Shown piece by piece: positions 12,399-21,912 of a DNA stretch of 64,000 nt (positions are counted from its first letter, which is position 1; each line of letters opens with the position of its first letter). The stretch spans positions 1,196,734-1,260,733 of the forward strand of contig JASFAU010000011.1 of NCBI GenBank assembly GCA_039704465.1, given 5' to 3'. The notes under the pieces are model-generated. The model was not told the origin of the DNA. It worked only from the letters and a program-made list of their open reading frames with translations, and searched no databases. Origin of the DNA: Plasmodiophora brassicae (Eukaryota > Endomyxa > Phytomyxea > Plasmodiophorida > Plasmodiophoridae). Made by a program: the position numbers and the translations under genes.

Positions 12399-12872
12399 TT
12401 ACTCGTCCTCTTGACCGTCCGCGGCGGCCGCACCGGCATCCTCGTCCTGCTGATGCTCCTCCACGTCCTCCTCCTCCTCCTCTTCGGGCTGTTCGACAAC
12501 GGCGTGATGGATCATATCCTCGAAGAGTTTCTGGCATACAACACAGCGGTCATTACATTCATCAGCAGCGGGCCGCTTGCGTGAGCATACGCCACGGTTA
12601 TGGTACTTCCAAAGCGAGTCGAAGCCGCGATCGTACAGCTGCTCAACGATAACGCCAACCATCTGCCCAACAGGCGGCACATCGAGTTAGATTCAGCACG
12701 CTCGCCGCATCGCCCCTCTGCGTACGATGATGGACGTGACGTACGCCACGTTCGACTTCATGAACCGATTGTAGACGCCCTCGAGCACCGCCGATCCGGA
12801 CGCGTACCGACGCGCACCGACTCGGACGCTCGGCCCCGCCCGCATCATCACCATCGCCGCGGCGCGCCTCAT
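12399..12872 (-). CDS. QCR9: Cytochrome bc1 complex subunit 9 (QCR9/UQCR10) with acidic C-terminal tail
   Basis: Small subunit of mitochondrial complex III. Exons 12726-12872, 12591-12662 and 12399-12530 (introns 63 and 60 bp) give about 110 aa. Residues 1-28 form an Arg-rich, Met-rich presequence (ARRYASGS). The core GVYNRFMKSNVAYVTSII plus YDRGFDSLWKYHNRG plus KLFEDM matches the single-TM family pattern LYN.L.KRN..Y and GKLW.D. The family is normally about 60-66 aa. Here the protein continues with about 35 residues dominated by Glu/Asp and ends GQEDE. The second intron is in frame and would encode CXXC-like cysteines if retained; splicing is preferred because it restores the conserved G-K-L junction. 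A longer start at 12932 is possible. Confidence 0.82.
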
Positions 12873-13765
12873 AACGACCGCGTTCACCGCGCTCCACTTC
12901 TCCAACGGCCCGCCTCCCCCCAAAAAACGCACACACTCGACCAGACCGGAACTGCTGACCTGCTGTGCACACCTCTACCTACAGTGTGGTGCCAGGTTTC
13001 GTGTTGGTTGGCAGAGCTCATCAGATGCACTTGACAAATAAAGCAGTGACATCTTCTTGCACAAACACACACCGGCTCAAAATTAACAAACCTCGACGCT
13101 TCGTTAGACCCGCTGGGCAGCGGCAAATGTTCACGTAGAAGAACAAGGCTCTATACATCACAAAATAAATAAAGCACGGGTACACGCATCATCGCGCGCG
13201 TGCCTCATCGTGCTTGCAGCGACTGGCAGCCCCTGCCGGCCCGGCCGACTATCGCGGCGGCGTTGCTGATCTTTGTTTATTTCAGCGATTGACAACCAGA
13301 ATCAACAAAGACCCTCATCGGACCTTGGTTGATTCTGCGCTGGTCGACGCGTCGTAGATGGGGCAGCGCTGCTTCAGAGGACATAATTCAAGCCAGGAAC
13401 CCGGGTTCCAGAAAATGCCGTTTTCGGCGACCCAGGTCGCCGTCCGAAGGCCCGGCTGATTCCGAAGGAAGGCCTGGAGAAGGAATGTCCCTTGACGCAA
13501 GAATTGGGCATACCGGAGCGTACGAAGATGAACAGAGCATGAGCGAAAGATGGAAATCAGGCTGGCGTCGGTATCGATAGCTACATATCCCGACATGGCC
13601 ACGGACAGCGATAACTGGAGGGACGATCACTCACACGGACTGCGCGGGTACCGCCAAAACCAGGCCTCGGACTCCGGGACGGCGTTGCCCCTGAGCTGGT
13701 TGTTGACCATACCTCGCGCATCGTGTCGCATCTGCTGTCTGCGATACGCCAACCTCTATTGGATT
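12873..13765. other. Intergenic stretch, no confident gene
   Basis: Contains AATAAA-like motifs near 13037 and 13163 and scattered short open frames on both strands (for example 13315-13602 minus) without recognisable domains. A minus-strand stretch around 13650-13710 reads like a degraded LRR end (NNQLRGNAVP), which could be an eroded relative of the LRR gene at 15-16.8 kb. Nothing firmer can be supported. Confidence 0.4.
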
Positions 13766-14563
13766 ATGCAGACTAGTCAGTCTCATGAATACTGCTTGAC
13801 GGCACTGAAGGCGGAGTTGGACCGGCTTGGCTTCGATCGAAATGATTTCGCGGGCTCGCTGAATCGCAATATGCAGTCTGTTGAGGAAGTGTTTGCGATT
13901 ATCAACAATTTCCTGGAGCGATGGCCGAAATGTGGGATTGTTGGAATGTACCGTACGAACTGCTCCAACATCTATCCAACGTTGACGTTGTTGAGCTCCC
14001 GGTCGTACCCATGTCGAGATCATCGGCTCATGTCACTGATTCGACGACTGAGACGATGCAACCCGCTGCGGACGCTCTCCGACGTAAGCATGCTGTTGTC
14101 GACATTGTGGACGTACCCGCTTGTTGGACATCTTGTTCACGTACAAGGCCGCCTTCACATCAACAGGTCTGTTGTCCAGTTGGACACTGTCGCAGCATGA
14201 TGCGTCGCGACAGTCTGCAATACCATATTGAGTCACAGCATTGCCATGTTCAAGTGGTGAACTCGAAAGGCAAACGGGCATCCAGTTCCACTTCCCAAAC
14301 CTCGATCTTCAACTTCTTCAAGAAGCCACGTTTGGAGAACGAGCCCATCGCGATTGAAAGTGGAGGTATATATTCCTATGTAAGCATGCATGCACGATCT
14401 AGTTTCTGATATCATGTAATTTGTAGAAATTAATGCAGTGCTTGAGGAGAAACCATCTTGCCTGAATGTCCCTGTTGCTAATCCCTCTGCTCGCGTCGGC
14501 CGGACTGGATGTGTCTGCTCCAAATTTGCCGTTCGCCCAGGAATCTGCTGGCTTCTCTTCTGA
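13766..14563 (+). CDS. Small protein with C2H2-type zinc motif and PCNA-interacting (PIP-box-like) peptide
   Basis: Exon models are tentative. A first exon from ATG 13766 (helical, KAELDRLGFDRNDFAG) probably joins a second exon through an intron at 13951-14014. A further intron of 61 bp (14366-14426) leads to a short last exon ending TGA 14561-14563. The central part has CPVGHC, twelve residues, then HIESQH, a Cys2His2 spacing. About 15 residues later comes QTSIFNFFKKPR (14296-14331). This fits the PIP-box consensus Q-x-x-I-x-x-F-F with basic flanks, which in known proteins docks onto PCNA at replication forks. Zinc finger plus PIP box is a combination seen in DNA-damage-tolerance factors, but no orthologue was recognised. 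Confidence 0.5.
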
Positions 14564-14802
14564 TCGTCATGATTCGTTCTCAAGTGCTAACCAACCCCTC
14601 ATCATCCAGCTACTTCCTCTCATGTGCTGGCCAATCTCCTAACTGTCGTGGCTCCTCATCATGTGCTGACCCATCCTCTGATGGTTCTGCCACTCCTTCC
14701 GATCATCCGGCCCTCGGTCTTCCTCATGTTCGATGCTGAAAGGGATTTCGCTACAGTACGGCGGCAATCAAGGGCGGCGTTGCACTTCCCGTTTTACCAG
14801 TT

Positions 14803-15199
14803 ATGATTGAGCAACTCGAGACACTGAGGCTTCGACTTGTTTCCAAATCGAGAAGTGCCGGGTGGTGCGGGAGCGTCATCCGCGGCCAACCAGGCACCAG
14901 TATTCTGAAACATGTCTTTACCGATGAGAATATCTACGATGGAATCCCGGATATATTGTACTTGCTCCAACACTCTGAAGATCGGGAACGAGGCTGTTGT
15001 CGAGGGCGTCATCAGTCGCCACGCAGCTGCCGGCCGCCATTTGTCGCCTGAGACTGTGGCCGACGAGGCCTTCATTGATTACAATGGCCCGGCGCCCACA
15101 AATGCCGACAGCATTCTCAGTGACGTCCTCGACATGTACTTCAAGGATAACAAGCACCACATTTCGCAGACGTCGTACGGACGTCTCACTTCGCGGTAA
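14803..15199 (+). CDS. Hypothetical protein fragment
   Basis: Two overlapping reading frames look protein-like: one containing FTDENIYDGIPDILYLLQH (14900-14990), the other HLSPETVADEAFIDYNG and ADSILSDVLDMYFKDNKHH ending at a stop at 15197-15199. They could be joined by a short intron near 14990. It may be a downstream exon of the zinc-finger/PIP gene or a separate gene. It conflicts with the possible 3' end of the minus-strand LRR gene, so one of the two models is wrong here. No domain recognised. Confidence 0.25.
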
Positions 15200-16814
15200 C
15201 AGGTAAAGTGGTTTCCCGCATGCTTGCCCGTCGGGATGCGAAGATCCTGAATTTGGAGACGTCCAAATAAACTTTACCGAGCATTGCCGGGGTAACGTAT
15301 GCACTATGGCGCATAATACACTTACCCTATTCAGAAGGACCGGCTGGCACCCATCCGAAGGCCGACGATGGGGAATAGCCTTCGGACGGAGGCCGACTCG
15401 AAAAGCACTTTCTGGAAGCCGGCCAGGAACACGGCACCTCGTCAATTGCTCGTTGAACTCAACAGGAATCGACTGCAGCATATTGTCATCCAAGACCCTA
15501 TCAGCATCGGTTCAATGACCAGAAACGGTATCACACAATGTGGGCAATGCTCACAGGTGTTCCAACGATGTCAACTGCCCCATCTCGGCAGGGAGCGATT
15601 CCAGCTTATTATTTTGCACCATCCTATCACCATCGGTTCAGTGACCAGAAACGGTATCACACAGCGTCGCGAATACGCACAGCTCCACTAACGACGTCAA
15701 CTGCCCGATCTCAGCTGGAATTGACCGCAGCTCATTGTCTCTCAAGTCCCTATCAGCATCGGTTCAGTAACCAGAAACGGTACCACACAAATGTGCAAAA
15801 TACTCACAGGTCCTTCAACGAAGTCAACTGCCCGATCTCGGCAGGGATCGATTGCAGTCTATTGACTGCCAATGATCTATCAGCATCAGTTCAGTGACAG
15901 CAAACGGTACAATTATAATAAATGTGGCCAATACCCACAGCGTCTCCAACGACGTCAACTGCCCGATCTCCGGTGGAATTGACCGCAGGTCATGATTGTA
16001 GAGCAAGTACCTATCAGCATCGGTTCAGTGACCAGAAACGGTGTATCACACAATGTGGCCGACACTCACAGCGTCTTCAACGACGTCAACTGCCCGATCT
16101 CGGCTGGAATTGACCGCAGGTAATTGCCAGCCAAGTTCCTATCAGCATCGGTTCAGTGACCAGAAACGGTGTATCACACAATGTGGCCGATACTCACAGC
16201 TCCTTCAACGACGTCAACTGCCCGATCTCGGCTGGAATTGAGGTCAGCTCATTGTGGCTCAAGTCCCTACCAGCATCGATTCAGTGAGCAGAAACGGTAC
16301 TACACAATGTGCCCAATTCAACGTACAAGTCAGTCACTAGGGATGTGTTGGCCCCACATTGGACGAGAAATGGCATCATGTCTAGCCATCCCGGAGTCTG
16401 GGTAGAGCGAAATATGTCGTTGACGACAGCGCGACAGCGCGGATGACTGGCAGCCTTAAGATGACGTCTTTGAACGAAATCTCGGCACAGGTTGTCGATG
16501 CCAAGCAGGCCGAGCGCTACCTCATTCCACGCTGGGCTGGTAGCGCGCATCCTGAGATTGTCCTGCTTGCCTCCGTAATGAACAATGTTGCGGATGATAT
16601 CATCCGGTAGGTTGGGGAGCATGGAGTCGTCGCTGTTGGTGGTTGCGCCTGCATGCAGAACCTGCAGGCCGTCACCGGCAATGGGCTCAGGTGGTTGCGA
16701 CGGGGCGTCGCCTTGCTCGGTAGGCTGTCTGACGATGGGCGGTTCGCTTGAGGCTCTGGCGACGATAAGGACAGCGGCGGCCGTCACGACCACAATGACT
16801 TCGGAGCACTTCAT
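15079..16814 (-). CDS. Secreted F-box-like leucine-rich-repeat protein
   Basis: Exon 1 (16327-16814) starts with a predicted signal peptide (MKCSEVIVVVTAAAVLIVA, then RASSEPP). After a Pro/Gln-rich stretch comes LPNLPDDIIRNIVHYGG, eleven residues, then SPAWNEVALGLLG, which resembles an F-box helix pair. Seven LRR exons follow, all in phase 2: 16198-16266, 16070-16138, 15939-16010, 15808-15876, 15681-15749, 15555-15623 and the start of 15326-15497. Each encodes one repeat of the type LxxNxLxSIPAEIGQLTSLKxL. The exon ending at 15326 breaks out of the LRR pattern. A last exon from 15246 to a stop at 15079-15081 is possible but uncertain. LRR proteins of this plant/protist type bind proteins. A signal peptide with an F-box-like motif would be unusual, because F-box proteins act in cytosolic SCF ubiquitin ligases; delivery to another cell is one explanation, and chance F-box similarity is another. 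Confidence 0.62.
15555..16266 (-). repeat. Tandem exon-intron modules, each encoding one LRR
   Basis: Six modules of about 126-132 bp lie in tandem. Each has a 69-bp (once 72-bp) exon and a 57-62 bp intron. Exons share a core encoding IPAEIGQLTSL. Introns are also alike, with CCGTTTCTGGTCACTGAACC-type sequence in the middle and ATGCTGATAG at the acceptor. Conservation of intron sequence indicates recent duplication of whole modules. Confidence 0.85.
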
Positions 16815-16937
16815 GCCGAGCGCGATCCGCTGTAACGACGGGTGAGCGAACGTACACCTGACCGCTCGTGGAGTCCGACTGGTAGTACTGGCGCTACAAA
16901 GGCTGGTTGATAAAGGTGGCGACTAACGACGAAATAG

Positions 16938-17131
16938 AAATCTGATTCGAACCCGACCGCCCATCATATCCAGCACCCGAAGTAATGTCGCTGATTAATC
17001 GCTGGACAAGATCGTACAGTTGGAGATTAATCGCAAATCTGATTCGAATCCGGCCGTCCATCATATCCAGCGCTCGAAGTAACGTCACTGATTAACCGTT
17101 GGACAATATCGTGCAGTTGGAGATTAATCGC
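16938..17131 (+). repeat. Two direct copies of a 97-bp unit
   Basis: Unit 1 begins at 16938 and unit 2 at 17035. Both start AAATCTGATTCGAA and end GGAGATTAATCGC, with about ten differences. The distal part of unit 2 lies inside the inverted repeat that follows. No coding potential. Confidence 0.85.
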
Positions 17132-17241
17132 TGGACAAGTTGTTTTGTAGTGGGAAAAAAAACTACAAAACAACTTGTCCAGCGATTAATCTCCAACTGC
17201 ACGATATTGTCCAACGGTTAATCAGTGACGTTACTTCGAGC
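17072..17241. repeat. Perfect 79-bp inverted repeat with 12-nt A-rich loop
   Basis: Left arm 17072-17150, loop 17151-17162, right arm 17163-17241. The arms are exactly complementary over 79 bp when compared base by base. RNA from either strand would form a long perfect hairpin. The left arm contains the distal part of the second 97-bp direct repeat, so the right arm is an inverted copy of it. It lies 6 bp outside the left 24-bp inverted repeat of the candidate transposon. Confidence 0.92.
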
Positions 17242-17247
17242 CCCGGG

Positions 17248-17271
17248 GTCGTTCGACTTGTCGTTCGACTG
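17248..17271 (+). repeat. Left 24-bp inverted repeat of candidate transposon
   Basis: Contains the decamer GTCGTTCGAC twice, 12 bp apart. The exact reverse complement occurs at 28612-28635, 11.3 kb away. Confidence 0.75.
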
Positions 17272-17373
17272 TCGCTTGAGTGATTAGTCGGATTAATCCC
17301 GATTTTGGGGGTTCACGGACCCCGCGTGGCTAAACGAGTCGAACTGATCATTGGTGGTCGTAGGTGGAGCGGT

Positions 17374-18278
17374 ATGGCCACCTCTGTCGCGATGTATATG
17401 ATCATTGCAATCGCGGGAACAGTTCTTGCTCTTCAATCGCTGTATGAGGCGTTAGCAGTGGTCGTGTTCCTTCTCGCGGAAGAGAATCGAAGGTACTGTT
17501 GCTCAACGATATATATGTGCAGCGCAGAAACCGAATTGCTTTGACCTCACAGGCGTCTCCAGCGCACGACGTTCCAAGTCCATGTCTGGATTCCTGAGGA
17601 CTTTCGCCACCGATGTGGAATGGAGTGCTCATTGCTCAGTCTGGACGTCACCGTGGCGACGACGCTGGAGCAGGTCATCGAGGAATGCCGCACCCGTCTG
17701 CATACGCTGCCGCCTCTTGATCTGCACATCACCGAGAAGCACGATGTTCATCATCGGAAGTTCGGGGATGCTACTACGATCGGCGATTTGCGCCTCGAAG
17801 AAGGATCGGTGGTCTACCTCCGCGCAACGCCTCCCAATGGACGGGGTGTCCTCGGTGCAGGCACAGGGGCTGTCAAAAGCGGAGGCAATGGCAGAAGAGG
17901 CCCCGATAAACAGCCTCGGAAGCGGTCGTGTCGGAAAAAGACACAACCTCCTGCGTCCAAGGTTTGTCTTATCATTTCGCTTTCGATCTCAGAGCTGACC
18001 GCAGGTGTATTTCTAGTCCAGAAACACCCTCCAGAGCGTTGGTTCTATCCCCGTCCCCGTTAGTCCATATAACATGATCACCAACCTAGGGTACATATTG
18101 AACTTGGTGCTGTCAGGTTCATGAGAACCTGCGGCCGACTGCGGACGACTCGCGAGCTGAAACAAATGCAGACCCGAATGCGTCGTTGCTTAATCCAGTA
18201 AGTGTGGTTCTATTTTTGAATAGGGCAGTGAAGTTCATCAGTCAAATGTAGGATGACGATTTTGTTGGCCAGTATATA
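17374..18278 (+). CDS. Transposase/exonuclease-like protein, N-terminal exons (5' part, split by Gypsy insertion)
   Basis: Exon 1 17374-17492 encodes a hydrophobic N-terminus (MYMIIAIAGTVLALQSLY..AVVVFLLAEE). A 60-bp intron joins it in frame to an exon with TFQVHVWIPEDFRHRCG and LTLEQ-like helical sequence ending in a basic KQPRKRSCRKK patch. After a longer intron (17961-18117, possibly with an undetected exon) comes an exon starting VHENLRPTADD at 18118, then GTAAGT..TAG and an exon beginning DDDFVGQYI. That exon is cut at 18278 by the retrotransposon and resumes at 23620 (IHGVLKVLKLQLEKETGDI), with the ATATA at 23615-23619 being the duplicated target. The N-terminal exons show no known domain, and it is uncertain whether they belong to the same original gene. 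Confidence 0.5.
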
Positions 18279-18475
18279 TGTGCTAACGCCGCCGCTGCCC
18301 ACTACGGGGGCGGTCGGTCGCAAGAGTCGGCGCCTGGTGATATAACGAACTGATGTATTTGGACAGGATCGTCACAGCAAGGGCCGCTGCGGGGTCGAGT
18401 ACGGTCATGATCATGTGACCGGGTGGCAGCAGCATCTGAGCAGCATCATCTGAGTACTGGTACTCTGGATGAACA
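18279..18475 (-). repeat. 3' LTR (197 bp)
   Basis: Identical as far as compared to 23418-23614. It ends TG/CA and is preceded outside by the target duplication ATATA at 18274-18278. Confidence 0.95.
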
Positions 18476-18484
18476 CTCCCCGTG

Positions 18485-21400
18485 TTAGAAATCTGCTAAC
18501 AGTCGTGAGCAGAGCGGGTCTCCTTCGGCTTGTCGTTCGAGGAAGGCCCTGACGATATCAGGAACATCGGCCGCCATGACCGAGTAAGGTTCCCATGAAT
18601 TGTCGGTGGCATCGAATCCGATCCAGTTGATCAGTAGTTCAGTGTCACCTGACGTAGAGTTGACTCGAATGTCCTCGACTGCGTTGACTTGGTAAGCCAC
18701 GCCGGTGAGCGCGATGTTGTGCTTCAGGGAAGAGGTGACATTCAAGTGCGCATCTGCATAGAACATTAAGCGCTGGGCGTGTACATCTGAGATACGATCA
18801 GTCAAGAGATCTCGAACTCGATACACCCAGTCGTTGATGGTGTCGATAATCTGGGCAGGTCCAGTCCAGTTGTACTCGGACTTGGAGTGCTTGCCATGGT
18901 TGGCCACGAGAACATAGTCGCCCGTCGTGAAGTTGATCTCGCGAACATTGCGTCGGCGACGCCGGGCGCGTTGCTTGAGATCACGTAGATGGGTGCGTGT
19001 ACGTGCCACTGCTTTGTGCATGTCCTCGAGAGAATCGATAAGTTCCGTCGTCATTTCCTTGAGACGGTCAGGGGTCAACGGTACGTCGATAACCGCGTCG
19101 ATGCGTTTGTTGAAGATAATCGAGATAGGTGTCGAGGGTGGCAAACCCGTAAACATCGTGACAGGCGCGTAGCCCACACTTGATCGAACAGTGTGATTTA
19201 CCGTCATGTTGATCAGCGGAAGGACATACGGCCAATCCTGGAATGGAAGATTTAGCTCGGAGAGGAGGGACTTCAGCAGAAAGAGAAGCCGCTTGTTGAC
19301 AACCTCAACCGTGCCGTTCGCCCAAGGTGTGTAGGCAGTTGTGAAATGATGGTTGCAGTGTAACCGGCTATTAAGCTCGGCGATAACCGCGTTTTTGAAG
19401 TGTGTGCCGCGGTCAGAGACATGTTGGAAAACAATGCCGAAACGTTTGAACCAATCCAGAAGAGATTCGGCGACAACGCTGTGATCCGCGAATTGACAAG
19501 GAATTAACTCGACGAATGCCGTGGCGTCGTCCTTCAGAACCAGAACATAACGAAGTTGATGAGAATCGCCTGGACGAGGTTTGGATAAGAACAGAAAGTC
19601 ATAGTGGATGACCTTATTGGGCTTGTCCGCATGCATAGCCGTGCCAAAAGGTCGGGGAATCATCGAATCTTTGTTGCGTAGGCAGTGTAAGCATTTGTCC
19701 ACAAATGCACGAACAAAGGAATCCAGATCAGGCCACCAGAAGAGTTGTGCGATGCTCGAAATAGTCGATGCAGCAGGTTGATGACCAGACAGTCCCATAT
19801 GTGAAATCACTGCGATGCGTAGCTGCAGTGCATGTGATGGTACCCAGAGTTGATTGTCTGGAGTACGCCAGCCAGATTCCGGGCTAAGGTGGAGAGACAT
19901 GTCCCCTTCGAGTTGGAGAATATCGGAAACGGCAGATAGGTCGTGTTGGCGAATGTAGTCGGTCTGAGCGTTACTAATCTCGTCGACAGACGGCCAGATA
20001 AACTCATCGGTCATCTTGTAATCGTCGAAGTCAAGATTAATTGCCATATGACGAATAGAACGGAACGATGGAGGGGAAAATGAGGAGAGTGGTTGCAGGG
20101 CGACGCCCCACCGCGTGGCGAGGTCGGCCCAAACGTTGTCCTCCCCAGCAATGTGCTCAATGTGAAAATCTAGGTCGATAATCTGAAGTCGCCAGCGCTC
20201 CAAGCGATCGCCGGTCGTCCGACTAATTCGTGCAACCGAGGCTGGGTTCAGAATGAAAACCAAATTACGGTGGTCTGTGAAGATTCGAAGTGCCAGCTTT
20301 GACATAGAGATGAAGTGTCTGAGGCGATAGCAGCCTTCAATGATGGCGTAGGCCTCCTTCTCAATGGTCGCCCACTTCAATTGAGAACCACGGAATGTCC
20401 CCGAGATGAACGACAAAGGTTCGTGGTGTTGCTCACCGTACGGGAGATCAATATCTTCCGGAGGGATCTGCGACAGGAAAACAGACCAGAAACGGTCACT
20501 CGCATCCGGAAAGAGACACATGATCCATTCGTCCTTGGTGTGCGCCAGCGTCATGGCCTCCGATAGTCGATGCTTCAGAGAATTGAAACTGGTGAGATGG
20601 TCAGTGGTCCAGCCGATGTCGGCTAAACGAACTCGACGTAGGTGTGATTTCTTCAGACTGCTGACAGAACGAGAAGCGGACAGAAGTAGATCCTGTAGCG
20701 GATGAACATGTGCCGCGAATTGAGGGATAACAGAACGGACCCAATTGAGGCCCGAGAGGAACTGTTGGAGATCAGCAGCCGTGATAGGAGTTGATAGATC
20801 GTGCAAGGCGTTGAGATACGAGCGATCGAACGACACTCCATCAGCGGATATAACGCGACCGCACCATGTCACTGAAGTGAGATATAACTGGCAGCGATCA
20901 GGGTTGAGTTTAACTCCAAACTCGTCGAAAGCGTTGAGAAGAGATTCGAGTGTGTCCATGTAGGCTCCGAATCCAGATACGTAGCCGAGGATATCGTCGA
21001 TCCAGAGTAGGGCGCAGATATATAGAAGTTTCCCCAACACCTGTTGCATTCCCGCCTGGAACGCAAACACGCAATCAGCGATTCCCTGGATGATGCGCCT
21101 GGGTGTAAACGTGGCGATGTGCGTCATGAACGAGCAGGCCTCCTGCGAATCAGGGTGCAACGGAAATTGCCAATAGCCTTTAAAGGCATCGAACAGCATG
21201 AAGATGGTCGCGGAACGTAGGTAGGTCAGGATGATGTCGATGTGAGGCATCGGCCATGCAATGCGTTCGGTCTGTTTGTTGACGGCTTCATTGATGTCGA
21301 CGGTCAGCCGATGGCCGCGAACCTCCGTGTCCTTCTTGTCGACGACCAGACACGGCGACGCGTACCTGCTGTGCGGATTGCGGTACACAAAATCGTTTTC

Positions 21401-21892
21401 CGCCAAGGTTCCTACGTGATCATCCATGAATTTTTGATGTTCGAGGGTATACCTTCGTGTTCGGCAACGAACAGGACGAGCATCTGCTTTGAAGTGTAGT
21501 TTCAGTGGACTTACTTTCGCAGGTGGATCACGGCCAAGCTTCGTTCGCCATATGTCTTTGTGTCGATTGACAGTTGTGCGTAGACGCGGGACTTGATCGT
21601 TAGGGAAACCGGAGTCAGTTGCACGTTGTATCATCCGGTCTATTGCCCTGTCCACGTCTGTATCGGAGTGTTCTCCGATTTCGACATCATAGTCGTCACC
21701 CGGATCATTGGTGTCCAATTGGGGCTCATGATCGCGAGTTGTTCCACTTACCTCCGGGTGTCTTACCGCTCTCATCGTGATCCCTTGACCACCTGGGGCG
21801 TGACGTTCCGGGGTCGGATCCGCTTCGATGATGATAGGACCATTTGCCTCGATTAACATCTCCTTCAGTTGTGTAGCTGGATTGATACCCAA
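18485..21892 (-). CDS. Gypsy pol polyprotein: reverse transcriptase, RNase H, integrase, chromodomain
   Basis: A 1135-residue open frame. The reverse transcriptase shows FMLFDAFKGYWQFPL and the catalytic loop LLWIDDILGY, where the usual YxDD is replaced by WIDD. RNase H shows FPDASDRFW, EKEAYAIIEGCYRLRHF and IFTDHRNLVF. Integrase has the HHCC zinc site (HMGLSGH..CLHCLRNK) and a DDE core (HYDFLFL, VSDRGTHFKN, NKRLLFLLKS). The C-terminal INWIGFDATDNSWEP is a chromodomain, which in related elements steers integration to chromatin marks. No stop interrupts the frame, so the enzymes look intact. It starts in a different frame from the protease ORF just upstream. Confidence 0.95.
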   Translation of the reverse strand: MGINPATQLKEMLIEANGPIIIEADPTPERHAPGGQGITMRAVRHPEVSGTTRDHEPQLDTNDPGDDYDVEIGEHSDTDVDRAIDRMIQRATDSGFPNDQVPRLRTTVNRHKDIWRTKLGRDPPAKVSPLKLHFKADARPVRCRTRRYTLEHQKFMDDHVGTLAENDFVYRNPHSRYASPCLVVDKKDTEVRGHRLTVDINEAVNKQTERIAWPMPHIDIILTYLRSATIFMLFDAFKGYWQFPLHPDSQEACSFMTHIATFTPRRIIQGIADCVFAFQAGMQQVLGKLLYICALLWIDDILGYVSGFGAYMDTLESLLNAFDEFGVKLNPDRCQLYLTSVTWCGRVISADGVSFDRSYLNALHDLSTPITAADLQQFLSGLNWVRSVIPQFAAHVHPLQDLLLSASRSVSSLKKSHLRRVRLADIGWTTDHLTSFNSLKHRLSEAMTLAHTKDEWIMCLFPDASDRFWSVFLSQIPPEDIDLPYGEQHHEPLSFISGTFRGSQLKWATIEKEAYAIIEGCYRLRHFISMSKLALRIFTDHRNLVFILNPASVARISRTTGDRLERWRLQIIDLDFHIEHIAGEDNVWADLATRWGVALQPLSSFSPPSFRSIRHMAINLDFDDYKMTDEFIWPSVDEISNAQTDYIRQHDLSAVSDILQLEGDMSLHLSPESGWRTPDNQLWVPSHALQLRIAVISHMGLSGHQPAASTISSIAQLFWWPDLDSFVRAFVDKCLHCLRNKDSMIPRPFGTAMHADKPNKVIHYDFLFLSKPRPGDSHQLRYVLVLKDDATAFVELIPCQFADHSVVAESLLDWFKRFGIVFQHVSDRGTHFKNAVIAELNSRLHCNHHFTTAYTPWANGTVEVVNKRLLFLLKSLLSELNLPFQDWPYVLPLINMTVNHTVRSSVGYAPVTMFTGLPPSTPISIIFNKRIDAVIDVPLTPDRLKEMTTELIDSLEDMHKAVARTRTHLRDLKQRARRRRRNVREINFTTGDYVLVANHGKHSKSEYNWTGPAQIIDTINDWVYRVRDLLTDRISDVHAQRLMFYADAHLNVTSSLKHNIALTGVAYQVNAVEDIRVNSTSGDTELLINWIGFDATDNSWEPYSVMAADVPDIVRAFLERQAEGDPLCSRLLADF

Positions 21893-21912
21893 CGCGTCCA
21901 GTTCCGGGGCTC

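Noticed and set aside
12531..12590. Cysteine-rich stretch resembling a zinc finger in the QCR9 frame
   Set aside because: It is bounded by GTATGC and CCAG, is 60 bp and in frame, and removing it restores the conserved QCR9 sequence; it is an intron.
15481..16280. Regularly spaced repeats that might suggest a CRISPR array
   Set aside because: The repeats are coding LRR exons with splice sites; the spacers are mutually similar introns, unlike CRISPR spacers, and the genome is eukaryotic.
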